Below, one piece after another: positions 51,102 to 59,975 of a stretch of 64,000 bases of DNA. The notes beneath the pieces are model-generated. The model was not told the DNA's origin. It saw only the letters and a list, made by a program, of their open reading frames with translations, and ran no database searches. The first letter of the stretch is position 1, and each line of letters begins with the position of its first letter. Source of the stretch: VRUE01 sp963796705. GTDB taxonomy: Bacteria; Actinomycetota; Thermoleophilia; Solirubrobacterales; 70-9. The translations under genes and the position numbers were made by a program. The DNA lies in the NCBI GenBank assembly GCA_963796705.1, contig CAWCMK010000003.1, forward strand, positions 1 to 64,000, written 5' to 3'.

Positions 51102-51858
51102 AGCACAGCCAATTAAACCAGGCTCAAACCCGTTTGTGGTCGACCCCGAGAGCGATGTAGCAGTCGGGGTGCAGCTGAACTGGCGTCTGAGGACGCTGAT
51201 CCTCACTGGCCAATTGCGCTCTGGGGAGGCGCTGCCCAGCGTCCGGCGCCTGGCGGCCTGGGCGGGGGTGAATGCGAACACGGTGCGCTCGGTCTATGAC
51301 TCGCTTCACGAGCAAGGATTGATCGAGGCCCGTCAGGGGAAGGGCACCTATGTCAGCGAGGGCACGGTGGCGCGACCGGAGCTCGAATCGATCGCCCTGG
51401 AGGCGGTCATGCGGGGCGAGCGCTCGGGGGTGGACCCTCGCGACCTGGCCGTCGCGGTGATGGCCTGTGCGGAGATGCTGAGCGCCGTACCCTCGCCCCC
51501 CCACCCTGATTCCACGCAGGGCCGTGAGGGGCTCGAGGCCGACACGCTCGAAGTCCGCAGCGAGCTCCGTAGGCAGATCGCCGAGCTCGAGGCCGAGCTG
51601 GCCGCCTACGTCCGCGATCTGCCGCCGGGTGACCTGCCGACCGCCCCTCATTGGTCCGAGGCTCACATCAGTGGCGTCGAGGAGCTCGAGCATGTGCGAG
51701 ACACGCTCTTTGCCAAGTTGTTCAAGGCCCGGCGCGCCGCGACCGACCGGGCCACAGACGAAGCCGCAGCTCGTTCAGCTCGCGAGCGTGAACCGGCGGC
51801 AGGCGGCCCCTTCGCGAGGGCCATGAGCTGGTGGCAAAGTTCGATGGGGACCGAGTGA
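51094..51858 (+). CDS. GntR-family (YtrA-like) transcriptional regulator
   Basis: 254 aa. The HTH lies at about residues 20-95: VGVQLNWRLRTLILTGQLRSGEALPSVRRLAAWAGVNANTVRSVYDSLHEQGLIEARQGKGTYV (key motifs LPSVRRLA, NTVRSVYDSL, GKGTYV), a textbook winged helix of the GntR class. The remaining part is helical and charged, without a recognised ligand domain, consistent with the short-effector YtrA branch. No ribosome site precedes the ATG, so translation may be leaderless or start later at GTG 51137. It is divergent from the secreted protein/MlaE operon, which it may control. Confidence 0.88.
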   Translation: MVLAQPIKPGSNPFVVDPESDVAVGVQLNWRLRTLILTGQLRSGEALPSVRRLAAWAGVNANTVRSVYDSLHEQGLIEARQGKGTYVSEGTVARPELESIALEAVMRGERSGVDPRDLAVAVMACAEMLSAVPSPPHPDSTQGREGLEADTLEVRSELRRQIAELEAELAAYVRDLPPGDLPTAPHWSEAHISGVEELEHVRDTLFAKLFKARRAATDRATDEAAARSAREREPAAGGPFARAMSWWQSSMGTE

Positions 51859-52213
51859 GGCTTTACGTCTGCTGGGGAAGGTTCCGCGAGCCCCTTCACG
51901 CACATTCCTGCCGCGAAGCCACCGCGCCCTGATTGCACCTCCGCCACTTCTGTCCCTCCCCCGCTCCGTCGGGGCTCAAACCGCACTGAGTCGGAATCGG
52001 TGGCAGACGCGGCTTCCGGATCCTCGTCTGGGCCTACATCCGCTGGGCGCAGATGTGAACCGGTGCCGGAGGGAAGGGCGCGGTACCCCTGCCCTATGAG
52101 GCTGCCGAAAGGTGGCCTGTGCAACAGCAGCGTGGTTATCCGGTGAATGTCTACCCGCCTTTATGAGCTCGCCGCCTACGAAGCTGGACTGGCGAGCGAC
52201 CGGTCCTCGAGCG
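51859..52213. other. Intergenic region without a convincing gene
   Basis: 355 bases between the GntR gene and the end of the 2TM protein gene. Open frames on both strands are of noise type. No repeat or strong hairpin was found. Confidence 0.45.
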
Positions 52214-52483
52214 CTAGGCACCTCCCCGCAGTCGCTCGGACTCGCGCTTGATCTGCTCCTCGCTGAAGGGCTTCCAGTGCCCGTAGGTCGCCCACGCGTG
52301 GGCGGAGAGGCCGATGCCCCAGCCGAGAATCGGGAAGATCGGCCAGAAGAGACCGCCGGTCAGCGCCCAGACGCCGATCAATAAGAGGTTGCCGACCACA
52401 TAGGCCCGCGCATGGAAGGCAAAGCAGCGCTTCTTGATCAGCTGGTAGATGGCCCGGCGGCGCAGCTCGTCCTCGGTTCTCAA
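52214..52483 (-). CDS. 2TM-domain small membrane protein
   Basis: 89 aa: a cytoplasmic helix (EDELRRRAIYQLIKKRCFAFHAR), two membrane helices (AYVVGNLLLIGVWALTGG; FWPIFPILGWGIGLSAHAW) and a charged tail (EEQIKRESERLRGG). This is the pattern of the small '2TM domain' family often encoded beside PadR or histidine kinase genes. It lies downstream of a PadR regulator in the same direction, 150 bases away, and is probably its target. Confidence 0.85.
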   Translation of the reverse strand: MRTEDELRRRAIYQLIKKRCFAFHARAYVVGNLLLIGVWALTGGLFWPIFPILGWGIGLSAHAWATYGHWKPFSEEQIKRESERLRGGA

Positions 52484-52633
52484 TTTCGCTCTCCTCCTAT
52501 CGATGCAGATGCGTTAGGAGTAATACTACTGAATAGACGGTCTAGGATATATTATTGGTTTGCGAAGCTGCCCCACCCTCACAAGGGCGGTTGAACAGGC
52601 GAGGCAAGCTGGTTGCAGGGAATGGCGAACCGG

Positions 52634-53137
52634 TCAGACGAGCTTCGACCAGAAGCGCACGTACTCACGCTCGTGACCGATCCCTGCCTCGAGAGCGAGG
52701 AGCATTCCTTTGGGAATGTCGCCTTTCCTTAGTTCGCGGTGGAGCTCCTGGTAGCCGGCGAGGCGCTGACGATGCGCCTCGAGCTGACCGGGAGCGACGC
52801 GGGAGGGGTCTGCGCCGAGAAAGATCTTGAGGATGCCCAGGTCTCGCAACTCGATCAGCTCGGCGGCAGGCTCGGAGAGCCAACTCTCCAGGGCGCGGCG
52901 GCCGGCGGCGGTGATGGCGTAGGTCCTGCGGCGCCGCCCCGTCTGCTCGCGCCGCTCGCTGAGCAGTCCATCCTCGGTCAATTTTGCCGTCTCTGTGTAG
53001 AGCTGGGCATGTTGCAGCGACCAGAAGTGGCCGACCGACGCCGCAGCGCGGTTTTTCAGCTCGTAGGGAGTCCCCGGCCCGTGCTGGAGGAGTCCGAGGA
53101 CGATGTAGGAGGTGGGGGTTAGGGGGCGCTGGCTCAC
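52634..53137 (-). CDS. PadR-family transcriptional regulator
   Basis: 167 aa beginning LTPTSYIVLGLLQHGPGTPYELK, followed by HAQLYTETAKLTEDGLLSERREQTGRRRRTYAITAAGRRALESWL (key motif YAITAAGRRALESWL), the PadR winged helix with its wing. A C-terminal helical dimer domain (GQLEAHRQRLAGYQELHREL) follows. PadR proteins repress nearby genes, often a small membrane protein or transporter in response to a hydrophobic ligand. The 2TM protein gene follows downstream. Confidence 0.92.
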   Translation of the reverse strand: MSQRPLTPTSYIVLGLLQHGPGTPYELKNRAAASVGHFWSLQHAQLYTETAKLTEDGLLSERREQTGRRRRTYAITAAGRRALESWLSEPAAELIELRDLGILKIFLGADPSRVAPGQLEAHRQRLAGYQELHRELRKGDIPKGMLLALEAGIGHEREYVRFWSKLV

Positions 53138-53386
53138 GACGATCTAGATTGGACGGTGTAGTGGGGCCCGTCGCAGTCTAGTGGCAGAGTGACTGCCCTC
53201 AGCGGGTGGGGAAGACCGACGCCGACGACTCGGCCAACTCAACGCGATCCCAGGGAGCCCGTCGTTCATGAACGGGACCTCGCCGGGACAGGCGTTAGAT
53301 CAAACGTTCAGCCGTGGCGGCTGAAAACGCCGGCGCAGTAACAGTGAGGCGACGCTCGGGCGGGTCACGGCCGCCTGTACGCGCAG

Positions 53387-54298
53387 GTGCTCGAGTGGGG
53401 CGGGCCCTGCTACTGGGGGGCGGGCCTTGCGATCTCGGTGCCGACCTGCGTCGTTGGCTGGGACCAGCGGCGCCGGCGCGGCGCGCTGCGACCCTTCCTG
53501 GGGGGACGCGAGGTGTTTCCCGGCAAAACCGAGTTGCACGAAGCAGGGCTCGGCCCCCTGCATGAAGCGCTTCGCTACAACTGCGGCTTCGAGCACTGGG
53601 CCGAACAGTTCGGCCTGCCGTATGTGCCAAAGAACGGCGGCCGGCGCACGCGCTGGCCGAAGCAGCGGGTGGAGCGCGAGTTGCGCGAGTTCGTCGCCGG
53701 GCGCGCGGTGTTCCCGGGCAAAACCGATTTCGAGCTGGCCGGCATGGCGCGCCTCTACGGGGCGCTCGTCACCCACGGGGGCATCGCCCACTGGGCGGAG
53801 TGCTTCGGACTGCCGACGTCAGCGGGAACCCGCGACCGCCGCCGCGAAATGGAAGAGCGGCAAAGGCGCCGACGGGGAGCCGGGCGGCGTGGAGGACTCC
53901 TGAGATGCGCAGTCCGGCCTTGCGACGGCTCTGAAATCGACAGCAGGCATGTCAGGCACCGCGGGTCGAACGGCCTCGAGCGCCAAGTCCTGAGTGACCC
54001 CAGCGCTCCCTGCAACGACAACTCGAAACTAGAGCTGGACCTGGGTGGGGGCCTCGGCCCAGCGCTGCGCCTCGGTCGCGCCGGTGCAGGGCAGGAGGGC
54101 GAGGTAGATCAGCTCGGGAGCGAGGATCGGGAGTCGATCCGTGTCCTCGACAAGCAGGCGACCCCGCAGGAGGGTGGCGATCGCTTCGATCGTGCGCTCC
54201 GCGGAGTCGGTGACCGGGTGCCTCGGAGGGGCGCCGGCGGTGAGCAGCGAGGCGAAGTAGGAGACGACCTCGCTGTGGAGGGGGCCACCGTCGATTGA
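53387..54298 (+). CDS. Protein with tandem FPGKT...WAExFGL helical repeats; 3' half doubtful
   Basis: From GTG 53387 the first 145 residues contain two good copies of a 45-residue unit: LRPFLGGREVFPGKTELHEAG...FEHWAEQFGLP and LREFVAGRAVFPGKTDFELAG...IAHWAECFGLP. A truncated first copy (RLYAQVLEWGG) runs back in frame to a stop near 53345. The pattern (helix, FPGKTxF, AG, helix, GGxxxWAxxFGL) resembles DNA-binding or endonuclease-associated repeats. After about residue 150 the frame is low quality and runs antisense to the TetR-like gene, so the true end is probably near 53900. Upstream units may have been lost. Confidence 0.5.
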   Translation: MLEWGGPCYWGAGLAISVPTCVVGWDQRRRRGALRPFLGGREVFPGKTELHEAGLGPLHEALRYNCGFEHWAEQFGLPYVPKNGGRRTRWPKQRVERELREFVAGRAVFPGKTDFELAGMARLYGALVTHGGIAHWAECFGLPTSAGTRDRRREMEERQRRRRGAGRRGGLLRCAVRPCDGSEIDSRHVRHRGSNGLERQVLSDPSAPCNDNSKLELDLGGGLGPALRLGRAGAGQEGEVDQLGSEDRESIRVLDKQATPQEGGDRFDRALRGVGDRVPRRGAGGEQRGEVGDDLAVEGATVD

Positions 54299-54511
54299 GC
54301 GGGGCCGCGCAAGGACGGCGAGTGCCCGCATGGCGGCGGGCCGCTCGGCGGCGAAGTCGAGGGTGGCGTGGATCGCCGCCGAGAGGCCGGCCTGCCAGCA
54401 ATCGGCGGAATCGCAGGCGGCGCGAACGGCGTGCTGGAGGGCGAGGAAGGTCGCCGGGGCGGCCGCCGCTGCGCGCAGCCCCTGGGCGGAATTCTCTCCG
54501 CTGTCTCTCAT
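54029..54511 (-). CDS. TetR-like C-terminal regulatory domain without an HTH
   Basis: 160 aa, all helical: RDSGENSAQGLRAAAAAPATF, LSAAIHATLDFAAERPAAMRALAVL, SYFASLLTAGAPPRH and ELIYLALLPCTGATEAQRWAEAP. This matches the ligand-binding C-terminal half of TetR-family regulators, but there is no N-terminal HTH and no room for one within the frame. It lies 32 bases downstream of a full TetR gene in the same direction. It could form a heterodimer with that regulator, or be a truncated paralogue. Confidence 0.6.
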   Translation of the reverse strand: MRDSGENSAQGLRAAAAAPATFLALQHAVRAACDSADCWQAGLSAAIHATLDFAAERPAAMRALAVLARPRSIDGGPLHSEVVSYFASLLTAGAPPRHPVTDSAERTIEAIATLLRGRLLVEDTDRLPILAPELIYLALLPCTGATEAQRWAEAPTQVQL

Positions 54512-54543
54512 CTGGCGCCTGTCGTCCGTCGCTCTGACTTCGG

Positions 54544-55194
54544 TCAGGCCGCGAGAGCCATGTGGCGGCGCTCGTCGTCGAGATATGGCGCCAGGAGGAT
54601 CTGGGTCAGCTCGGTGCGCCGGCGACGCAGCGCGTTGATCTCACCGCCCGCCAGGTGTGTCGCGGCGATCGATATCGCGGCGCCGAGGGCCGCCTGGACG
54701 GCGGGATGGTCGGCCGCACCGGTATCGCCGAGTTGGCGGGCGCATCCCGCGAGCAGCGCCGCCAGGCGGCGGTGGAAGACGAGGGCGTTACTCACCATAT
54801 CCGGCTCTAGGTGGGCGTAGCTCGGCGCAAGGGCAAGCCGGGCCCGGTCAGGGTTAGTGGCCGCGAACTCGAGCGCAGCTGAAACCGCGAGCCCGACGCG
54901 CAGGGGCCACTCGCCCCCACTCGAACAGGCATCGGTGATCCGTTGGTGCAGGCATTCGAATGAGTCTCGCTGGGCGGCGAGCAGGCAATCGGATCTGTCC
55001 TCGAAGAGCTGGTAGAAGGTCCGGCGGGAGACGCCGGCGCGCTCGACGATCTCGCTGACCGAAATCACGCAGCAGCCGCGCTCGGCGATCAGCGAGGCGG
55101 TGGCGTCCAGAAGCCGCCGGCGCTGGATGGCGACCACCTCCTGCGGCGGGATGCCGTGTCTTCCTCGAGGGAGGCGCGGATGGCATTTCATCAC
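54544..55194 (-). CDS. TetR-family transcriptional regulator
   Basis: 216 aa. HTH: RRLLDATASLIAERGCCVISVSEIVERAGVSRRTFYQLFEDRSDCLLAAQRDSF (key motifs VSEIVERAGVSRRTFYQLF, FEDRSDCLLA), the standard TetR/AcrR signature. The C-terminal ligand domain contains VGLAVSAALEFAATNPDRARLAL. The N-terminal 20 residues (MMKCHPRLPRGRHGIPPQEV) precede the HTH. A GTACC-N4-GGTAC palindrome lies about 275 bases upstream. The gene is followed by the HTH-less TetR-like gene. Confidence 0.93.
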   Translation of the reverse strand: MMKCHPRLPRGRHGIPPQEVVAIQRRRLLDATASLIAERGCCVISVSEIVERAGVSRRTFYQLFEDRSDCLLAAQRDSFECLHQRITDACSSGGEWPLRVGLAVSAALEFAATNPDRARLALAPSYAHLEPDMVSNALVFHRRLAALLAGCARQLGDTGAADHPAVQAALGAAISIAATHLAGGEINALRRRRTELTQILLAPYLDDERRHMALAA

Positions 55195-55524
55195 AGCGTC
55201 TCGACCGTTCGGGTAAGCCCGGCCCCCGACCCGCCGCCGAGGGCATGCAAACGACCCGGGTGGTTGGGAATTCCTCCCGGGCCGTCCCCCCTACCGAGGG
55301 GATCGCGCCGCACAGGGAATGGACGGGGCGACCCCGGTCTGACATGCCAGTTGCAGAGTCGGCGTCTGAAGCGCCTCTCGCAGCGCCGAATCAGAACAGA
55401 TTTGGACCGTAAAGTCAAGGTAATGCCTTTTTCTTGACTATCTGACGCCTCACTTAGCGTACTAGAATGTACCGTATGGTACCCCCACCCAGGGTCAACA
55501 GCAGCCCGAAACGGAACACGTAGG
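55195..55524 (-). promoter_or_regulatory. AT-rich upstream region with GTACC-GTAT-GGTAC palindrome
   Basis: 330 bases without a gene, with a local drop in GC around 55390-55480. The palindrome GTACC-N4-GGTAC lies at 55469-55482, with another GTAC (55459-55462) next to it. Read leftwards, TTGACT near 55418 could be a promoter -35 for the TetR gene. The palindrome resembles the site at 51090. Confidence 0.5.
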
Positions 55525-56376
55525 TCAGTTCAGCTCTGAGGCTGGAACCTTCAAAACCATGGCCCGCCAAACCGCTTCAGCGGGCGCGGCAGCTCCGCAC
55601 CTTTCGGTGGCCAACTGCTTGCCACCGGCAAAGGTGTAGGTGGCTCTTGCAAAGCTGAGGAACGCGGCGGAGAAGCCCTTGGGAACGGGGCACGAAGCCG
55701 AGAGGTAGCTGTGCCTATGCCCACGGTAGAAAAATCGATGTCCGACGGCGATCTGGAAGTTGGCGACATGTGGCCAGGGACCGACCGAGCGGCGGATCAG
55801 GGCGACGAGGACGGTGCGGAAAGCACCCTGGTGATGGTGGACACTGAAGGGGATAACGAAGGACACCGGAGGATCGGGCGAATAGGCGTGGACGAGGACC
55901 TCGTGACGGCCGGCAGGGGTGCGTCCGTTGAATGCGGTGAGGCGCGCTCTGACGCCGATCCCCGGTTCTCCCGGAAGGAAGACCCTGGCGTAGAGACGGC
56001 CCTGGCCGACGTCTGCGGCTGGACAGTGCTCGATCGCCTGCCCAGTCGTGGTGCCTTCAAGTCGAGAGCGGGAACAGACTTCTAGGCCTCTGGTATCGAG
56101 GACACCGCGCCAGGCGAGTTCGAGGCGGATCCAGTTGACACGGGGAACGGGGCTGTGGTCGGCAGTGAGGATGCGGCCCGCGAGGTGAACGGCGACCGGC
56201 GACCGTGTGTGGCGCGGCAGCAGTCTGGGAACGACCCCGCCGTTGAGTGCGACGATCAGGGGACCGCGTTGGCTTCTTTCAGCGGCAGCGGTAGCGACGA
56301 GCAGACCAATGGCGGCCACTACGACAGCCGCGAAAATTGTCTTGCTGCGGAACGCACCGTTTTGCAAGCATCCCAT
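55525..56376 (-). CDS. Secreted protein, paralogue of the MlaE-linked protein
   Basis: 283 aa from ATG 56376; a TTG start 8 codons upstream is also possible. Signal peptide: TIFAAVVVAAIGLLVATAAA. The mature part has LIVALNGGVVPRLLPRHTRSPVAV, a CP motif (AIEHCPAADVGQGRLYARVF), LTAFNGRTPAGRHEVLVHAYSP and a final Cys pair (SASCPVPKGF, ATERCGAAAP). The order and motifs match the protein at 50.3-51.0 kb. It stands alone, with no permease beside it. Function unknown; surface or lipid-binding beta protein. Confidence 0.68.
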   Translation of the reverse strand: MGCLQNGAFRSKTIFAAVVVAAIGLLVATAAAERSQRGPLIVALNGGVVPRLLPRHTRSPVAVHLAGRILTADHSPVPRVNWIRLELAWRGVLDTRGLEVCSRSRLEGTTTGQAIEHCPAADVGQGRLYARVFLPGEPGIGVRARLTAFNGRTPAGRHEVLVHAYSPDPPVSFVIPFSVHHHQGAFRTVLVALIRRSVGPWPHVANFQIAVGHRFFYRGHRHSYLSASCPVPKGFSAAFLSFARATYTFAGGKQLATERCGAAAPAEAVWRAMVLKVPASELN

Positions 56377-56502
56377 CCTCCGCAAGAACAACGGCGACAA
56401 ACCCCCCTCAGACGCCTCGTTTCTGGAACAGAAGCGTTCTCATTGAGATAGGGTACGACATTGTTCCGATTAAAGCAAGGCCCGCAGCACCACCGAACGG
56501 GC

Positions 56503-56537
56503 AGGGGTGCCCGGCCCGTGGAGGCCCAGGCACCCCT
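56503..56537 (-). terminator. Hairpin after the 56.6-kb secreted gene
   Basis: AGGGGTGCC at 56503-56511 pairs perfectly with GGCACCCCT at 56529-56537, loop 17 bases, 24 bases past the stop at 56561. Probably a terminator; no T-run. Confidence 0.55.
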
Positions 56538-56560
56538 AACGGGATCGTTTAGCGGAAGAG

Positions 56561-57194
56561 CTACCGAACAAGCGAGTAGGCGCAGGTATAGTGAGCGGGG
56601 TTGTTGGCCGCCTGTTGGACGATGGCCCCTGTGCCATCGACGGTGACGGTTGAGGGGTCCGAGCCGGTGGCCGCGTTGTAGTAGTACGAGTCGGTGAACT
56701 GCTTGTCGCTACCGACGCCAGTCCCGAGGTTGAGCACGCCACGGACCGCGTAGAGCTGCAGCGGAGTGGGAAGGTAGCCGCCTTTCGCAGCACAGGCATC
56801 GGCGGCTTCCCCAACTGAACCGACCACGGGCCCAGCGGCCGAGTCAAAGCAGGTTCCCCTGATCAGGGTCGTGCCAGCCGGACAAACGGCCGCGTGACCG
56901 CCAACGGCTTCAGCATTGCCGGACGACGCAGAAAACGTAGCCGAGGGAACCGTACCAAGGGCGCTGAGCTTGATGTCCACGCCGGTCAGCGATTCGTTGG
57001 CCACCTTGGAACCGTTGATCGCATTTGGGGCGACCTTACCGGTGGTTATCGATTTCGCCCTCAGCTGGCGAGAACCCAACAGAGTTCTTACCGAGCTGCG
57101 CGGAAGCCAGCGCGGTGCCTCCGCCGAGAACGATGAAGGCAAGAATCGTGACCATCACGTTGGCGTAGTTCATGTGGGGACGGATCTTTCGCAT
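56561..57194 (-). CDS. Secreted protein of the Thermoleophilia 'YANVxxT' family, one frameshift
   Basis: ATG 57194 follows GGAGGAAGACAAG and starts MRKIRPHMNYANVMVT, then a signal helix (ILAFIVLGGGTALASA) and QLGKNSVG. At about 57073 an extra base (T on the coding strand) shifts the frame. The next frame continues SRQLRAKSITTGKVAPNAINGSKVANESL, the typical repeat-like 'KSVTSGKV' neck of this lineage's surface proteins. A C-terminal domain with a Cys pair (AAVCPAGTTLIRGTCFDSA) and YTCAYSLVR completes it. One base removed gives one clean protein of about 210 aa. Confidence 0.75.
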
Positions 57195-57227
57195 CTTGTC
57201 TTCCTCCGTTCGAAGCTCAGCCCGCGC

Positions 57228-59960
57228 CTAACGGCGATGGCGCTTGTGTCGTTCTGTGGCCGCACCGCAGTGGGTCTTGATTCGCAACTTTTCGGACAGC
57301 GACTTGCCGTTCTGGGCGTTGTAGCTGACCATCGAGAAGGGTGGATGGGTACAGAGGTTGCGTGTATTTGCCAGATATCCCTGCTTACCTCCGAATAGGG
57401 TCAACTCGAAGTGTCCAACGGGAACGTCGGGAATGATGGGCACCGTGGTACGCAGGCGCTGCTGGCTGCTCGTCCTCGACTCGCCCTGTGGGATCACCGT
57501 TACTTGGCCGCTGAGAATAAAGGCAACGTGCGGCAGCCCCTTGTAGCCTGAAACGGCATAAGCGAATCCTTCCAGAGGCCTTTCTAGAAGCGGGGTTTCG
57601 TCGAGGACCCTGCCGATCGGCTGGCGGCCAGCACAATGCGTGGTTTCTAGTTCGACTTTGGCGCAAATATTGCCAAGGTGGTTCTGGTCGATCTCCAAGG
57701 CGTTCGGCAGTGTCAATGTCAGGGATCGAATGTTCGCGTCGCCGTCGCGAGTGTGAAGATCGAATCGAATCGCAGGGTCCTGTCCTCGAGCGGCAGCCCC
57801 GCGACCCCCTAGTTGAGTGATCGTCATCTTGGGTGAGAAGGCCAGCGAGGAGCAGTTAACCGCATGAAAGTAGGAGGAGAAGCTGGCTACCGTTCCCTGG
57901 TCGCCGATTCCCTGTGATTCGATCGAAAACGGACTGCAATTCGTTGGATTGATCGTGAAATCCGGTCTTTCGATGTTGACCTGGATCGAGCGCATGCGGA
58001 TCGGCACCCCGCCGATGATGGATGGCATCGCGGCGGATACGGCGCTTACCTGCGCGGTCTCGGGATCCACCTCAAGCGCGACCCGAACAACGACGGTGCC
58101 GTAATCGTAGGGCCCCGCGAGTGCGGCGTGATCGCGACCAAGCTCAGCGGTGCGCCTCGAAAGGGCCCCGCCAAATACATGCTGCCGACTGCATGGAAGG
58201 GGTGCCCGCCGGGACCGGCGGCAACATTTGAGGTGCCGATCTGACTTGACGCCGGGCAACTCGGGTTTGCCTGCTCGACTCTGCCCAGGGTGTTTTCCGC
58301 CTCGGCGATCGCTACATCCGGGCAATACGTGACTCCACGAAGATCACCGGTGAACCCCGGCGGCATCTTGAAGTTGAGCTTACCGAGAAACTGGTCGCCG
58401 TCTTCGCGGTCCAGTTTCAGATGGAAGTTCGAAAACGCTCCGGCTACCGGATTCGACATGCCGGCCACCAAGCTGGGGCTAAACGGCCTGACCTGGCCGG
58501 GGCACGCTCTTTCGGCAGGTCCACTCTCCAAACTGATATTCGGTTTGGAATGCTCGGAGGCGAGCTGGTCGTTCCACGGAACGAAGACGGAGTCTGCCGT
58601 ATAGACAGTGCAGTAGAGCGGCGTCGCGATCAGTCCCCGGTCCGAAGCAAAGACATGCAGGTTGAACGCTTCGAATGGAACCTGTGGAAGGTTCGTGACT
58701 TCCATGGTCAGCTGGCCGGTCTGGGGGTCGGGATAGACCTCGGCGACCAGCTTGGCGTGGATGCCGAAGCCATCGGCGCTCATGAACACTCGATACTGAT
58801 TTCCAGGCTTCGGTTCGCCGAAGTAAAGTGCGCCGATGAGTGGGCCATCGAGGGCGGGCGTGAGGATTTCAAAGTTGCCTATCTTGGAGCTATCGGGACA
58901 CTGCATGGGAAGCTCTGTTCCGAAGTTCGCCTGGGCGTCGGTGCACGCAGTCTGACCATCGGCCGCATCCGGGTTAATCGACATTCCCGGCGGCAGGATC
59001 GCCTTTGCCGAGCGAATCTCGGAAGGCGAGTTGGCGAATCCCTCAAACTGCGGGGCCTTCATCTCCAACTCGAGACCAGACGGAGAATCGGTCTGGTCGG
59101 TCGTTACATTCATCTCCAAAACGGGGTTGAAGGTCTCATCGGCGCATCCCGTCGTCGCGGGATACTGGCCTTCGGCATCCGAAGGATTGCTTGGGTCCTG
59201 GTATGTCTGCACTTCAAGTGAGACGGCCAACGGTTCGCCGGTACATACCGGTCGGTTGTTTAAATGGACGAATCGGGACGACTGCCGCATGGGAGCCGGT
59301 ACAGGTCGCAGAGATCGAGCCTATGCAGCCGGCCGGGTCACTTGGCGAGCCTTTCGCAAACCGTTCGTCGTTATGAACGGGATCAGCTGGAAAACCCCAG
59401 ATCGTTATGTCAACAGCACGCAAAAGGAACTGCTGAGTGACTCCGGTCGCCGTCATTCGCAGACCGTAATCCGACTCCGTTCGGACTGACACTGGAATGT
59501 TGATTGGGATATCGAGGCCCGGAACTATGAACGCGAGGCGGGCGCTCTCGTTTTCGGAGCGAGGTTCAACCGTGAAGACGGGAGCGGTTCCGAGCAGGTA
59601 GTTTGGATTGCCTTCGTAGTCCGCTGTGACCGTGATTTTGCCGACCTGCGAGAAGGCGGGACACTCGAAGAGGGCGAAGTCGACAGAGCTGCAACGGGGT
59701 ACTGCATTAGGGTTCCCAAAGACCCCTTGTGGAAGGTTGACGCTGATGTTCTTCGCGGCCTCGGGTTCACCAGGGCTGTTGAGCGTGAACTGCGACTCAA
59801 GGTCCGGGTGACCGCCTGCCTGCGAGCTCGAGCTAAGGACGAAGAATGAACCGATAGGCTCGCTTGCTGACGCCGGTCCGGCAGAAGTCAGGACCAGAGC
59901 GACGGCGGCTGCAAGCGTCGCTGTTGTCGCCTTGCCTCTCACGATTCCCCTCCCTCGCAT
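57228..59960 (-). pseudogene. Giant secreted protein, family B, copy 3, frameshifted
   Basis: Three frames add up to a full family B protein, most similar to the copy at 32.5 kb. The first (59960 to about 59262) has a signal peptide and SSSSQAGGHPDLESQF; the second (to about 58130) has CTGEPLAVSLEVQTY; the third has GPYDYGTVVVRVALEVD. It ends CGAATERHKRHRR. Joins lie at about 59262 (TTTAAAC) and about 58130 (a base missing in an otherwise matched ATCACGCC-G-GCACTC block). Everything else is intact, so sequencing error or very recent inactivation are both possible. It follows its A partner after 15 bases. Confidence 0.78.
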
Positions 59961-59975
59961 CTCGTCCTGTAAGAC

